Source: Haematobia irritans (taxonomy: Eukaryota; Arthropoda; Insecta; Diptera; Muscidae). Taken from it: a stretch of 64,000 nucleotides of DNA. The stretch is taken from assembly GCF_050003625.1 (NCBI RefSeq), contig NC_134398.1, positions 80,694,003 through 80,758,002 on the forward strand. The letters are read 5' to 3'. Made by a program: the position numbers and the translations under genes. The notes beneath the pieces are model-generated. The model worked only from the letters and a program-made list of their open reading frames with translations, searched no databases and was not told where the DNA came from. This document shows, piece after piece, positions 48,056 to 59,455 of this stretch (positions are counted from its first letter, which is position 1; the number at the start of each line of letters is the position of its first letter).

Positions 48056-48567
48056 TTATAGATCTTCAAAGGTCGATACTTTCAATGAAGTCGTGTTGTC
48101 GTTATAATTAAGTGATTTGACTTAAAAATGGGTATCATAAAATGAAAGAACAAATTTTGGACTAAGGTCAACTTGACTTTAATAATTCAGAAAAATTCTT
48201 TAAAATTAATGAAACTGTCTTTAAACTTGTTGCATTTTTGCATCTTGACTACAAGGCAAAAGCCATTCAAAAATAGGATATGTTTATCAATACTTTATTT
48301 TAAAGACATTTTTTACTTGAAACATGGCATAATTTCTACTGGAAGTCTTGTTTTTAACGGACATTTTATAGCATATGAAAAAAAGCTGAAAAAGCGAAAA
48401 ATTGAACTGTGCTTCGTAGAGTCAAGTACACAAAACCCCATTTAAAAGAGAATTGTGTCTTAAAAGCATCCTTACTTGTATTCTCCGCTTCTTTGGTTCG
48501 GAATCAATATCAAAATTGTTAAAGTGGAGACACAATCTTTGGAACCGGACATGCTTTTTGTTCAGTG
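48056..48567 (+). mobile_element. Family F copy inside E copy 3
   Basis: Left-truncated. It contains AAAGGTCGATACTTTC, AATTAAGTGATTTGACTTAA, TTTTAAAGACATTTTTTAC and TTGGTTCGGAATCAATATC and ends TTTTTGTTCAGTG followed by TA. It matches the F copies in the inverted duplication. Confidence 0.65.
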
Positions 48568-48906
48568 TATAGTGCCCTTTCGTTAGTTTTTTGATTACCT
48601 TTGTTTGAATATTTTGACTTACTCGTCCTACGTTCCGATTTGTTTTGACGAAACAAAAAAATTGTGCCCGTAATGCGAAAATGATCAACAAAACTAATGC
48701 TCTTTTTTTCAAATGTATTTTATCTTGGTTCCGAATGAGTTTTCTCTCCGAATACTCATTTTAATATTTTACTTAAGCATATACAATTTTTGGCGAAGTC
48801 TTATATCAAAAAATATATATTTTTACTCATACTATGTAAATTTATACTTGTTTATATTCACACATAGTATTTTTCCTATATTTAATGAAATTTTCTTTGT
48901 GTATGC

Positions 48907-49863
48907 CACGCTCACAAAAAATCGCTTCTGTAACATATACTCCCAAACATATTTTGCTTCAAGCATATACATTTTTGGCTATTGCCCAAACATTTATATG
49001 TTTGATCTCTTCCAATATATAATATGTTTGAAAGCATATTGGTCTAAGCAATATATGTTTGGGTAGTCAATTTCCAAACATTTTGTATTTTTGCATCCAA
49101 ATTCAATAATGTTGTCTTCCAAAAAACAATATGTTATTATGTGAACATATAATATGTTTGGAAGCATTTTGCACCCAAAAATATTATATGCTTAAAAAAA
49201 ATTCTCCCAAACAATATTGTGCTCAAAATTTTATTTATTTATTTATATATTTACAATCATAATAAATTATGAAAATAAACAACATAGGTTTTCGACCTGA
49301 ATGCTCAAAATTTTGTTTCTGCCTAATTGTATATTCCCCCACATCTTTCTCACTTCCACGAGATTTTTTAGTTCTTAGCACCTTTTTCTGTAATACAAAA
49401 ATTGTAGAAGAAATTATTCAATTGTATGATTTTTTTTATTTTAATTTTACCTTTTGCCGGACGGGGATTCGAACAGCGGACCACACAGTTTGTAAGGATC
49501 AAAGAAGTAGCTGATCAATTGCCCAAGCAAAAATAAAATGTTAATTTTGTAATAACAAGCAACAACCACCAACTTAATTCAATATCGCTCCCTGTTAAAT
49601 AGCGCTCCAAGCTACTAAACACATATATGTTTATAGGCTATTTCTAAATTAATATATGTTTGCATCCAAGCATATTATATTTAAAAACATTTTGTGTCCC
49701 AAACATAATATGTTCTAACATATTAACATATATGTCCCAAACATGTTATGCTAGTTTATGAACATTATATGCTTGCACTCAAAAATATTGTGTTTAAAAA
49801 TTTGTGTTCCAAACATATAATGTTTATAGCCAAACATATGAAAAACAGTCTTTTTCGTCCGTG
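48907..49863. mobile_element. Smaller family E element nested in copy 3
   Basis: 957 bp with ends CACGCTCACAAAAAATCGC and TTTTTCGTCCGTG. It carries only a partial minus tRNA-like module (49453-49496). Its right subterminal 245 bp (49617-49863) are repeated almost exactly at 49939-50181, the right end of the outer element. The flanking dinucleotides do not match. Confidence 0.6.
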
Positions 49864-51082
49864 TATATATTTGTAATGCGCCAATTGGTTACTTTCATTA
49901 TTTTACTTCCAGCATACACTTTGTCTCTCTTTGTAAACACATATATGTTTATGGGCTATTTCTAAATTAATATATGTTTGCATCCAAGCATATTATATTT
50001 ACAAACATTTTATGTCCCAAACATAATATGTTCTAACATATTAAGATATATGTCCCAAACATATTATGCTAGTTTATGAACACTATATGTTTGCAATCAA
50101 AAATATTGTGTTTAAAAATTTAAGTTCCAAACATATAATGTTTATACCCAAACATATGAAAAACAGTCTTTTTCGTCCGTGTAGTCTCAACTAAGCGGTG
50201 TACTTGTTCAATTGTAATGTGATTTCGTCTGAATCCAAATTGGTGATTTGGTATCAAGCCTTTTTGGTCTATGATATGCGTTAGTCGTGAAAGAAATAAT
50301 TTTTCTAGCACTTTTGAGAGCACTGGCACTTTCCATTGAGGTGGAAAAAAACAACGTGTTAAGCAAGCATTGAATATATATGTTTTGAGATTTATTCCCT
50401 AATTTGGCAATTTTTTTAGAACTTTGGGTGTAATTAGATCATATCCTGGTGACTTTTTATCTTTTAAATTTTTTATTTCTTTTCTCACTTTTGATTTCGA
50501 AAACTTTTTGATTGGCAAGTCAAGTTAGTGTGGTTCGACGAGATATTCTTGGATATATGCTGGGGTATCTTCATATGAGTTTGGAGTAAATACAGTTTTT
50601 AGATACTCTGCAAAAGTCTTAGCTTTCTCTAGCGAAGATTTGGTCCATGTGTTGTCAGCTTTTTTCATTGTATGGTTTACTTTGCGGTATTGATTTACAG
50701 TCTTGGTCATTTTCCAAAGTGAATAGTCAGAAGACTTCCTAGGACCTAAATTCAGAATTTCAGTTTCAAGTTTTTTTTCTTGAAGTTCTCGGAGTAAATT
50801 TTGAAGATTTCTTGTAGCTTTGTTCAAGATTCTTTTATCTTCAGGATATTTGCCATCGCTTTTCGCCATTCTTTTCTCAGATAGTTTTTGTAGGACTATA
50901 TTTGGACATCTTTTATCATGATTTAGGCTATTCTGCGGTGTTGAGTTCCACGCAGCTTGTGGGATAATGTATACCAGCGGTTCTACCCCTCTAGTTATAT
51001 CTTTTTCACTTTTTAGGGAAATATTTCTATTTACAGTTGATTTTATAAGATATAAGTAATAAACCCAGATAGTTTTCTTGTT

Positions 51083-51900
51083 ATGAAGTTTCGTCGTCTT
51101 CAAGAAGACTTATTATCCATTGCTCATTGGTGCTCTTCAAATTTCTTAGAAATCAATATTGATAAATGCTGGTCAATTTATTTTGATTACAACTTATGTG
51201 GACGTAGCTTAAAGCGAGTTGATGAGGTTAAAGATTTGGGAGTAATATTTGATTCGAAGTTTACTTTTGTTAGTCATATTAACGTAATAATTACGAAAGC
51301 GTATTCGTTATTTATAAAGAGAAATTGCAAAAATTTCTCTGATCCATACTCTATTAAACTAATTTATTCTTCAATAGTTAGATCGAACCTTGAATATTGT
51401 TCGTTTATTTGGAACTCTTTCTATGAAGTTCACAGTAATAGAATAGAAAGAATTCAAAAAAGATTTTTAAATTTTGCCTTGCGTACAATTGTCTTTTCTA
51501 GTCCAGCTCCATCATATATTGAGAGATGTCGTCTGATTCACTTGGAAACTCTTAAAAATAGGAGGGCTTATCTTTCCCAGATATTTCTGTTTAGGATTAT
51601 TGGTGGGTGGGTTGATTGTCCTCTTCTATTATAGCTGATCACTTTTCATGTGCCTGTTAGATTACTGGGCAACAATGTTGTTTTCTCTACTCACATACAT
51701 AGAACTAATTATTCGGCCAATTAACCAATTTGTCGTGCGTTAAATGAATTCAATAATATCTCCAAAAATGATCTTGACTTTTGTCTAAGTTTAGTTAAGT
51801 TCAGAGAGATTTTGGATTTTATATATTTCTAGTTTTAAGCATTTATTGTTTGTCTGTAAGGAAATGTATGTATATCCATAGACATGAACAAATAAATAAT
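51083..51900 (+). pseudogene. LINE reverse transcriptase C-terminal fragment
   Basis: The frame to 51634 reads RRLQEDLLSIAHWCSSNFLE, VDEVKDLGVIFDSKFTF, VRSNLEYCSFIWNSFY and RIERIQKRFLNFALR, the region after YADD in jockey/CR1-type LINEs. After a break, similar sequence continues to FREILDFIYF near 51830, then a short 3' UTR with AACAAATAAATAATGAG. It is 5'-truncated. It may belong to the same family as the LINE at 36302-39164 (inference from similar style and codon use). Confidence 0.75.
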
Positions 51901-52415
51901 GAGCTTCGTGAAAACACTTTGACACCGCCAAATCGTATAGTCTAAGAGACGCTACAGAATTCTTTCAGCAAATAACACAATTTCCGACTTACTTCATTGC
52001 ATGTTTTCTTTTATAATTTATTCTTGCTGTTACAAGAATCTAAAGCCACAGAGAGATGAATGTATTCAACACGTGTTATTAAAATATTTATCGTGATCAT
52101 CACAACTACTCGTCCGATTACAGAGAACTTTACTTGGTTCTCAAATATAAAATTAATCAGGACAGTGCGAGCTAGCTCGCGATATCCACAGGAGTCAAAT
52201 CAACGATATCTATAAATTAGTTAGTCATAACCGACAAACATCCACGAAACATTTATGTAGTCGTCCTACCAAATAAATTTCCGATATACCCTACCGTTAA
52301 AACTAAACTATTTCGTAACAAGATATATACATTTGTGTTTGTGGTGAGAGCCGTATTTGCATGAGTATGAGAGAGCACTAAAATTGTATTCAGAGATTTA
52401 TTTAAAAAATCAAGT
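51901..52415. other. Intergenic, nothing recognised
   Basis: A less AT-rich stretch (GCGAGCTAGCTCGCGATATC, palindromic, at 52169) without a recognised repeat or long frame. Confidence 0.3.
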
Positions 52416-52955
52416 ATATACGAAAAAAAGTTCGGTCGGGCCGAATCATAAATACCCACAACTATGAATCAAAAAATATAATTGTTTCCTTAGAAAACTT
52501 TCCGTCAGGTTAGTTGAAAATACATATATAGAATTTCAGGTGGATTTGATGACAGATACTCTGCCAAGCAAACATATATACCAGCATAGAAATCGATAGA
52601 CTTAATACATGGGAGCTATTAAAAAACATGGACCGATCCACAATATATTCGCTACACCTATTTACGGACCGAAAATACCTCTAAATTTCGAATTTCCGGC
52701 AAATTGCATAAAAATTGGGATGTCTATACCCTGAAGAAGTCAAATCTTGAGATCGGTCTATATGAGATAAATACGACAACATGAACCGATACACACCATA
52801 TTCGGCGTACTTATGCGTGGACTCAAAATATTTCCAGATTTTCTCAAGAAGTCAAATCGGGAGATAGGGCTGCATGGAGGCTAAACTAACAGGTTGGCTG
52901 ATAAGTCCCCGGTCTAACAAAGAAAAACACATTTTTTTTGTCAACATTCGTTTTT

Positions 52956-54688
52956 ATACCCACCACCATAGAATGGTGACGGGGGTATAATAAGTTTGTC
53001 ATTCCGTTTGTAACGCATCGAAATATCGATTTCCGACTATATAAAGTATATATATTCTTGATCAGGGAGAAATTCTAAGACGATATAACGATGTCCGTCT
53101 GTCCGTCTGTCTGTCTGTCTGTCTGTTGTAATCACGCTACAGTCTTCAATAATGAAGCAATCGTGCTGAAATTTTGCACAAACTCGTCTTTTGTCTGCAG
53201 GCAGGTCAAGTTCGAAGATGGGCTGTATCGGTCCAGGTTTTGATATAGTGCCCATATAAACCGACCTCCCGATTTGGGGTCTTGGGCTTATAGAAACCGT
53301 AGTTTTTATCCAATTTGCCTGAAATTTGAAATCTGGAGGTATTTTGTGACCGTAAAGAGGTGTGCCAAAAATGGTGAGTATCGGTCCACGTTTTGGCATA
53401 GCCCCCATATAAACCGACCTCCCGATTTGGGGTCTTGGGCTTATAGAAACCGCAGTTTTTATTCAATTTACCTGAAATTGGAAATCTAGAGGTATTGTAG
53501 GACCACAAATACGTGTGCCAAAAATTGTGAGTATCAGTCCATATTTTGGTATAGCCCCCATATAAACCGATCTCCCGATTTTACTTCTTGGGCTTATAGA
53601 AACCGCAGTTTTTATTCAATTTACCTGAAATTGGAAATCTAGAGGTATTGTAGGACCACAAATACGTGTGCCAAAAATTGTGAGCATCGGTCCATATTTT
53701 GGTATAGCCCCCATATAAACCGATCTCCCGATTTTACTTCTTTGGCTTATAGAAATCGCAGTTTTTATTCAATTTACCGGAAATTGGAAAGCTAGAGGTA
53801 TTGTAGGACCACAAATACGTGTGCCAAAAATTGTGAGTATCGGTCCATGTTTTGGTATGTTCCCCATATAAAACGACCTCCCGATTTGGGGTCTTGGGCT
53901 TCTAGAAACCTTATTTTTTATCCAATTTGTCTGAAATTGGAAATCTAGAGGTATTTTAGGACCATAAAGAAGTGTGCCGAAAATGGTGAGGATCGGTCCA
54001 TATTTTGGTATAGCCCCCATATAGACCGATTTCCCGATTTTACTTCTTGGGCTTCTAGAATCCGAAGTTTTTATCCTATTTGCCTGAAATTGGAAATCTA
54101 GAGGTATTTTCGGCTCATAAAGAGGTGTGCCGAAAACGGTGAGTATCGGTCAATATTTTAGTATAGCCCCCATAAGAACGATCTCCCGATTTAACTCCTT
54201 GGGTTTCTAGAAACCGTAGTTTTTATCTGATTTGCCTGAAATTGTAAATATTCTGGTATTTTAGGCTCACAAAAACGTGTATCGGATTAGGTTTTTATAG
54301 GTCCATTTGGTAATGCCTCCATATAGACCGACTTCACTTCTTGAGGGTGTAGAAGGCGCACTGATGATGAAAATTGCTTGAAACTCAATGTAAAATTTCC
54401 AGATTTTACTTCTACAGATTTAAGATTTCAAATCAAGACGATATTTTATAATTTTCTTGCACACTTACAAGAGATGTTAATGATTCCTCTAAAACTCAAA
54501 CAAAAATGGTTCTTATAAATCCAGAATCTGATATAGTCCTCATGGATGAAATCTTTAAATTTATCTTCGGGAAGTGTCCTCAAGTCCTCAAGCCCTCCTG
54601 AAATTTCAAAGGAAACCCTAATATTTGGTTCATGGTGGTGGGTATTTAAGATTCGGCCCGGCCGAACTTACTGCTGTATATACTTGTT
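52956..54688 (+). repeat. Family X repeat (X4) inserted in the mariner
   Basis: A complete copy: it starts ATACCCACCACCATAGAATG and ATAATAAGTTTGTCATTCC, a CCGTCTGTCCGTCTG tract at 53096-53125, then about seven units of 152 bp, and ends GGCCCGGCCGAACTTACTGC and TATACTTGTT. The flanks allow a TTA duplication, the exact length being ambiguous. Frames at 53037-53408, 53206-53508 and 53769-54020 are repeat artefacts. Confidence 0.85.
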
Positions 54689-54689
54689 A

Positions 54690-55668
54690 TTATTCAACAT
54701 AGTTTCCTTCAAGAGCGATACAACGATTATAACGACCTTCCAATTTTTTTATACCATTTTGGTAGTACTCCTTCGGTTTTGCCTCAAAATAGGCCTCAGT
54801 TTCGGCGATCACCTCTTCATTGCAGCCAAATTTTTTCCATGCGAGCATCCCTTTGAGGTCTGAGAACAAGAAAAAGTCGCTGGGGGCCAGATCTGGAGAA
54901 TACGGTGGGTGGGGAAGCAATTCGAAGCCCAATTCATGAATTTTTGCCGTCGTTCTCAATGATTTGTGGAACGGTGCGTTGTCTTGGTGAAACAACACTT
55001 TTTTCTTCTTCATATGGGTCCGTTTTGCCGCGATTTCGACCTTCAAACGCTCCAATAACGCCATATAATAGTCACTGTTGATGGTTTTTCCCTTCTCAAG
55101 ATAATCGATAAAAAATTATTCCATGCGTATCCCAAGAAACAGAGGCCATTACTTTGCCAGCGGACTTTTGAGTCTTTCCACGCTTCGGAGACGGTTCACC
55201 GGTCGCTGTACACTCAGCCGACTGTCGATTGGACTCAGGAGTGTAGTGATGGAGCCATGTTTCATCCATTGTCACATATCGACGGAAAAACTCGGGTGTA
55301 TTACGAGTTAACAGCTGCAAACACCGCTCAGAATCATCAACACGTTGTTGTTTTTGGTCAAATGTGAGCTCGCGCGGCACCCACTTTGCACCGAGCTTCC
55401 GCATGTCCAAATATTGATGAATGTAATGACCAACACGTTCCTTTGATATCTTTAAGGCCTCTGCTATCTCGATCAACTTCATTTTACGGTCATTCAAAAT
55501 CATTTTGTGGATTTGTTTGATGTTGTCGTCGGTAACCACCTCTTTCGGGCGTCCACTGCGTTCACCGTCCTCCGTGCTCATTTCACCACGCTTGAATTTT
55601 GCATCCACCGCATTTTTTCCTTTCAGAAAACAGTATTTTATCAAAACACGAAATTCCTTTTTTTCCAT
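54690..55668 (-). pseudogene. Mariner transposase, irritans subfamily, broken
   Basis: From MEKKEFRVLIKYCFLKGKN at 55668, through the paired helix-turn-helix region (KLIEIAEALKISKERVGHYI), WVPRELT (an interdomain linker) and VTMDETWLHHYTPESNRQS, to LFHQDNAPFHKS and PYSPDLAPSDFFLF, ending EGRYNRCIALEGNYVE. The catalytic triad is DD34D, with 34 residues between the second and third Asp. Two lesions: an in-frame deletion of about 26 residues after KGKNAVDAK, in the first helix-turn-helix, as compared with my memory of Himar1; and an extra T in a T-run near 55112 that shifts the frame between GIIF and IDYLEKG. It is otherwise very well preserved, so the insertion is young. Confidence 0.9.
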
Positions 55669-56347
55669 TTTTCCATAACAAAAGTTGCTGCACAAAAGAC
55701 GCTCTATCTCACAAACTAATTGACTTACAGACGTCAAATTTTGACACGAATCATTTGAAGGTTGGTACTATATAAAAATAATATGCATTTAATACTAGCG
55801 ACGCCATCTATGTGTCAGACCGGGGACTTATCAGCCAACCTGTTAAACCTTGGACCGATACACACCATATTCGGCATACCTCTACATTTTTAATTTCAGG
55901 TAAATAGGATAAAAATTGGACCGATACACAAAATGTTCGTCACACTTATTTGTGGTTCTAAAATACCTCTAGATTTCCAATATCCGACAAATCGGATAAA
56001 ACTTACGGTTTCTTGAAGCCCCAGAAGTAAAATCAAAAAATCGTCTATACTCGTATGGGGGCTATATAAAAAACATGAACAGATACACGCCATTTTCGAC
56101 TCACCTATTTGAGGTCTTAAAATACCTCTAGATTTCCAATTTCAGGCAAATCGAATAGAAAATACGGTTTCTAGAAGCCCAAGAAGTAAACTCGGGAGAT
56201 CGGTCTATGTGAGGGCTATACCAAAACATTTTCGACATACCTATTTGTGGTCCTAAAATACGTCTAGATTTCAACTTTCAGACAAATCGGATAAAAACTA
56301 CGGTTTCTAGAATCCCAAGAAGTAAACTCGGGATATCGGTCTTTATA

Positions 56348-59243
56348 CACTGAAAAAACAGTGAACCCTTTTCCATTGCAAAATGAACTAAACTGTAGTA
56401 ATATTGACCATGATTTAGCCCTTAAGATTTTTTTCAACTTGTCTAGTTTATAATTCTCTTAAATTTTAGTTCATCTATAACAATGTATTTTAGTTCATTT
56501 TTACAACACCATAAGATTTATATACCCCTACCAAGTTAAAAAGTCAATATTCTTTTGGTTTACTTGCTTATTTTGTGGGAAACCCGATAATAAAAATTGG
56601 TTTACAGTCTCTTTAAAATGTCGACAACTAAACTATTTTTAAATCAATCCTTCCACAGTACAGAGAAATTAAATAATTAAAGGAACAACAAATCGTTTTA
56701 CTATTATGAAAATGTTCATACATTAAAATTAAACTTTCCTTAAGCAAAAGTACTTTATTATAAAAACTTATGATGAAAGTTCTTAATACAATGTTTTTTG
56801 TGAATAAAAATTATGACCACGTGGAACAGAGAGTAGTTCATTTGAACCCGCTGTTTGGACATTTTAACTTATCCTTTTTTTTATTCATCGTAGGTAATTT
56901 TTTCACATATCTTGCTGGAAAAAAATGGAAACAATAATGAAAATTGTTAAAAATTAACACCATATAATGAAATATAATTTTAAATCTTCATTTTAGCTTG
57001 TAACTTACCATATTTGGGGGCATTTTATCGAATGGTGTAAGGAATTCAACTTTTCTTTGGAAAACGTATCTCATAAAATTGGTACCTGAAACAATTAGAG
57101 AAATAATGAAGTATTCTATATAAACTCATAAAACTGTGTTGTTATCGATGTGAAGGATATAATAAAATAAATATTCTAGTTGAAAGAAAGCCAGAGTTTT
57201 AATATAAAACTTACCAATTCTCTATTAAATTGTACGCTGAGGGGAAATATAAAAAGTTGTCCAAATTTATTTGGGCTATTCTGAAATTAAATATTTATTT
57301 TTTACATTATATAAAATTATTAAATAGGTTTCCAAAAAATCGAATGAAAAAAATAATAATATACTTAAAAAACCAAATATTCTTGATAACCCTAGATAGT
57401 CATTATTCGTCAAAATGACGACACGTAATTTAATTTTCGATTTAAAATGCATTTTAGTCTATTGGGAAATGGTAAATTTAAGTTATTCTAATTCGACCGT
57501 TTTATGAATTTTTCTTTTATACTAAAAACCAAATTGAATAAGAAAATAAATTCAAATTTGGTTCACTTTTTCGCTCACGATGAAAATTATAGCGTCTTGA
57601 AATCAGCCGTAGTCAAAATGACGAAGGATGACGTTAATGTACAAAAAAAAAATAAGGATGACTGTCGAGGGTTAAAAGAAAGTTAAAGAATCCTTACCAA
57701 TTCACTATTAAATTACAGACAAAGGAGTACTAAAAATTTTCCAAATTTTTAAGGGGTTATTCTTAAATATTTGTTTTTACATTAAAAATATTACATTGGT
57801 TTCCAAAAAATTTGATTAAAGAAATACTAAAACAAGGTATTAAAAACCAGTAATTTTGATGACAAAAATGTCACAAAAACGTAAATATTCTAGTTGAAAT
57901 AAAGCCAATTTTTAAAAGAAAACTTACCAATTCTCTATTTTTTAAATTTGTTCGAATCCATCTGGAGTTGCTCTGAAATTAAATATTGTTTTTACAACAA
58001 AGAAAAATATTAAACTGGTTTCCAAAAAAGTAATTAACAAATAATAATATACATAAAAAATATTCTTTTTAAAAGAAAGTCATATTAAACTTAACTTACT
58101 TACCAATTTATGAATAAACTATACGCTGAGATATAACAAAAATTTTCCAAATTCATCTGGAATTGAATATTAATTTTTTACATAGAATAATAAAAAATTC
58201 AATACACTTTCAATTTCAACATATTTTCCTAAATATTCTTAATAACTTTTTTTTTCTAAACTATCGATAAAATATTAATAACTCTCATTTAAAAGGTTTA
58301 ATAAACAAACACCAATATATGTCTCAAAAATCCATAATATTCCATGCCTTTATATTCCCTTGTTGCATACCTACTCAAAAGATGCAACAGCCCACGCCAA
58401 CGCCAACTATACAACTGAAGCATGCCAAACAAAACCAAGCAAAGCCAAAACATCCCTACAACAACAAAAACACATGTGCCTTTATTGTAAACAACACCTC
58501 ATCCAGCCAAATAAACCATCCGCGAATAACAAACACACACACACACACAAACCACTACATGAATAAAAATAAAAACAACCCCACGCTCATGTATACACAA
58601 CAAAACTCAAGCAACATCATCTTTACATTAATCACATTCCACTATGCCGATAAAGATCTCTGTACTATGCATAAGTTCATCGCATCTACTGCCAGTTTAC
58701 TCTAAGAATAATATTCGTAAAGGCACACCAGTTTATGAACGATGAAACGTTTAACTTAAAATTTGCAAAAATTTCATGAAATGTTATCTACCATTTTTGA
58801 CGAAAATGTCTATAAATTTAATTACATGTGAACTAAAAATATTTCATTGGGTAATTTTTTACCAACAATTATTAACTATAGGAATTGTCAGTAAGAAATT
58901 GCTATCCACTTTCAAGTTCATTTTTCGTAAAAAAATATTTTCTCATACAAAAAAATCTTATAGTAAATTGCACTTATTATTTAGAAAATACTTTACATTT
59001 CACAAGTAGTTTTATAACATGACAAACGAATTTTTTACTACCAGTTAAGAAATTTTTTAAGGAAATTTCCATCGTATTTTGTAGGCCATGAACTAAACGA
59101 TTGCTACTTAGAATTTGTAAGATTTCCTTTCGAGTAGTTAATTTTCGTTGAAGATACGAAAAATGAACTAAAAATCTGGAAAATTCTTGTAATAAATTAT
59201 TGTAAAAATCTTCTTAAATTTACGAGACACTTTTTTTTCTGTG
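56348..59243. mobile_element. Large TIR element family C
   Basis: 2896 bp with ends CACTGAAAAAACAGTG and CACTTTTTTTTCTGTG, flanked by TA/TA. It is strongly AT-rich. Four diverged units of about 180-230 bp beginning CTTACCAATTCTCTATT recur at 57206, 57698, 57925 and 58101, each with GGTTTCCAAAAAA. A less AT-rich segment at 58370-58640 includes a CA microsatellite. No transposase found. Confidence 0.75.
58319..58705 (+). other. Open frame of doubtful coding value in element C
   Basis: 128 codons, rich in Gln, Asn, Thr and Lys, including THTHTNHY encoded by a CA microsatellite. It has no recognisable domain and its composition follows simple CCAA/CA-rich DNA. It may be a captured host fragment; I do not treat it as a gene. 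Confidence 0.2.
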
Positions 59244-59455
59244 TAGGGGCTAAACCAAAACATGGACCGATCTAGAAGCCCAAAACTCCAAATCCGGGGA
59301 TCGGTTTATATGGGAACTATATCAAAACCTGGAGCTATAGTCCATCTATATACGTTATATAGTTTGAAATCGATTTTTCTATGTGTTACAAACGGAATGA
59401 CAAACTTATTATACCTCCATCAATATTCTATGGTGGTGGGTATAATAAAGAAAGT

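Larger units (their letters stand above)
46617..50181. mobile_element. TIR element family E, copy 3 (composite)
   Basis: 3565 bp with ends CACCCTCAAAAAAATCGC and TTTTTCGTCCGTG, flanked by TA/TA, inserted in the minus-strand LINE with an exact empty site. It holds divergent tRNA-like modules (47054-47121 minus, 47249-47323 plus), a family F copy that ends at 48567, and a smaller related element at 48907-49863. Confidence 0.8.
44189..51065 (-). pseudogene. Jockey-type LINE, minus strand, split by tRNA-bearing elements
   Basis: Reading right to left: a linker region with QAAWNSTPQNSLNHDKRCP and SSDYSLWKMTKTVNQY (51060-50525), RT block VLSKVLEKLFLSRLTH and NHQFGFRRNHITIEQVHRL (50329-50184), then after the insertion TAAFLDISQAFDKVWHEGL (46600-46540), NAGVPQCSVLGPLLYVLF, FADDTAVLA (46420-46290) and the C-terminal region to LLI at 44189. 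FADD replaces YADD, as is common in jockey. It is interrupted by elements at 46617-50181 and 44474-45915. The first interruption is restored in frame by excision (VETNNNSFENK). Short gaps and a frameshift remain. Confidence 0.8.
52889..55843 (-). mobile_element. Himar1-like mariner (irritans subfamily), with nested X repeat
   Basis: Ends ACAGGTTGGCTGATAAG and CTTATCAGCCAACCTGT, which I recognise as the Himar1-type terminus, flanked by TA/TA (52887-52888 and 55844-55845). Without the nested X repeat (52956-54688) it is about 1.22 kb. It holds one transposase gene on the minus strand. Confidence 0.93.
52416..59455 (-). repeat. Family X repeat (X3) split by a mariner and a 2.9-kb element
   Basis: It starts CAAGTATATACG and GGTCGGGCCGAATC at 52416 and ends in GGTGGTGGGTATAATAAAG at about 59455, so it is reverse-oriented. 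X units are at 52500-52888, 55846-56347 and 59246-59400. A mariner (52889-55843) and a TIR element (56348-59243) interrupt it, each at a TA. Joining the flanks rebuilds normal X unit text (GGCTAAACTAAACCTTGG; TATAGGGGCTAAACC-type). Confidence 0.75.

Noticed and set aside
53096..53125. CRISPR-like or designed repeat from the CCGTCTGTCCGTCTG tract
   Set aside because: It is a short GTCT microsatellite found at the same place in other X and Z repeats.
58319..58705. 128-residue gene in element C
   Set aside because: Low-complexity composition driven by a CA microsatellite and CCAA-rich DNA.
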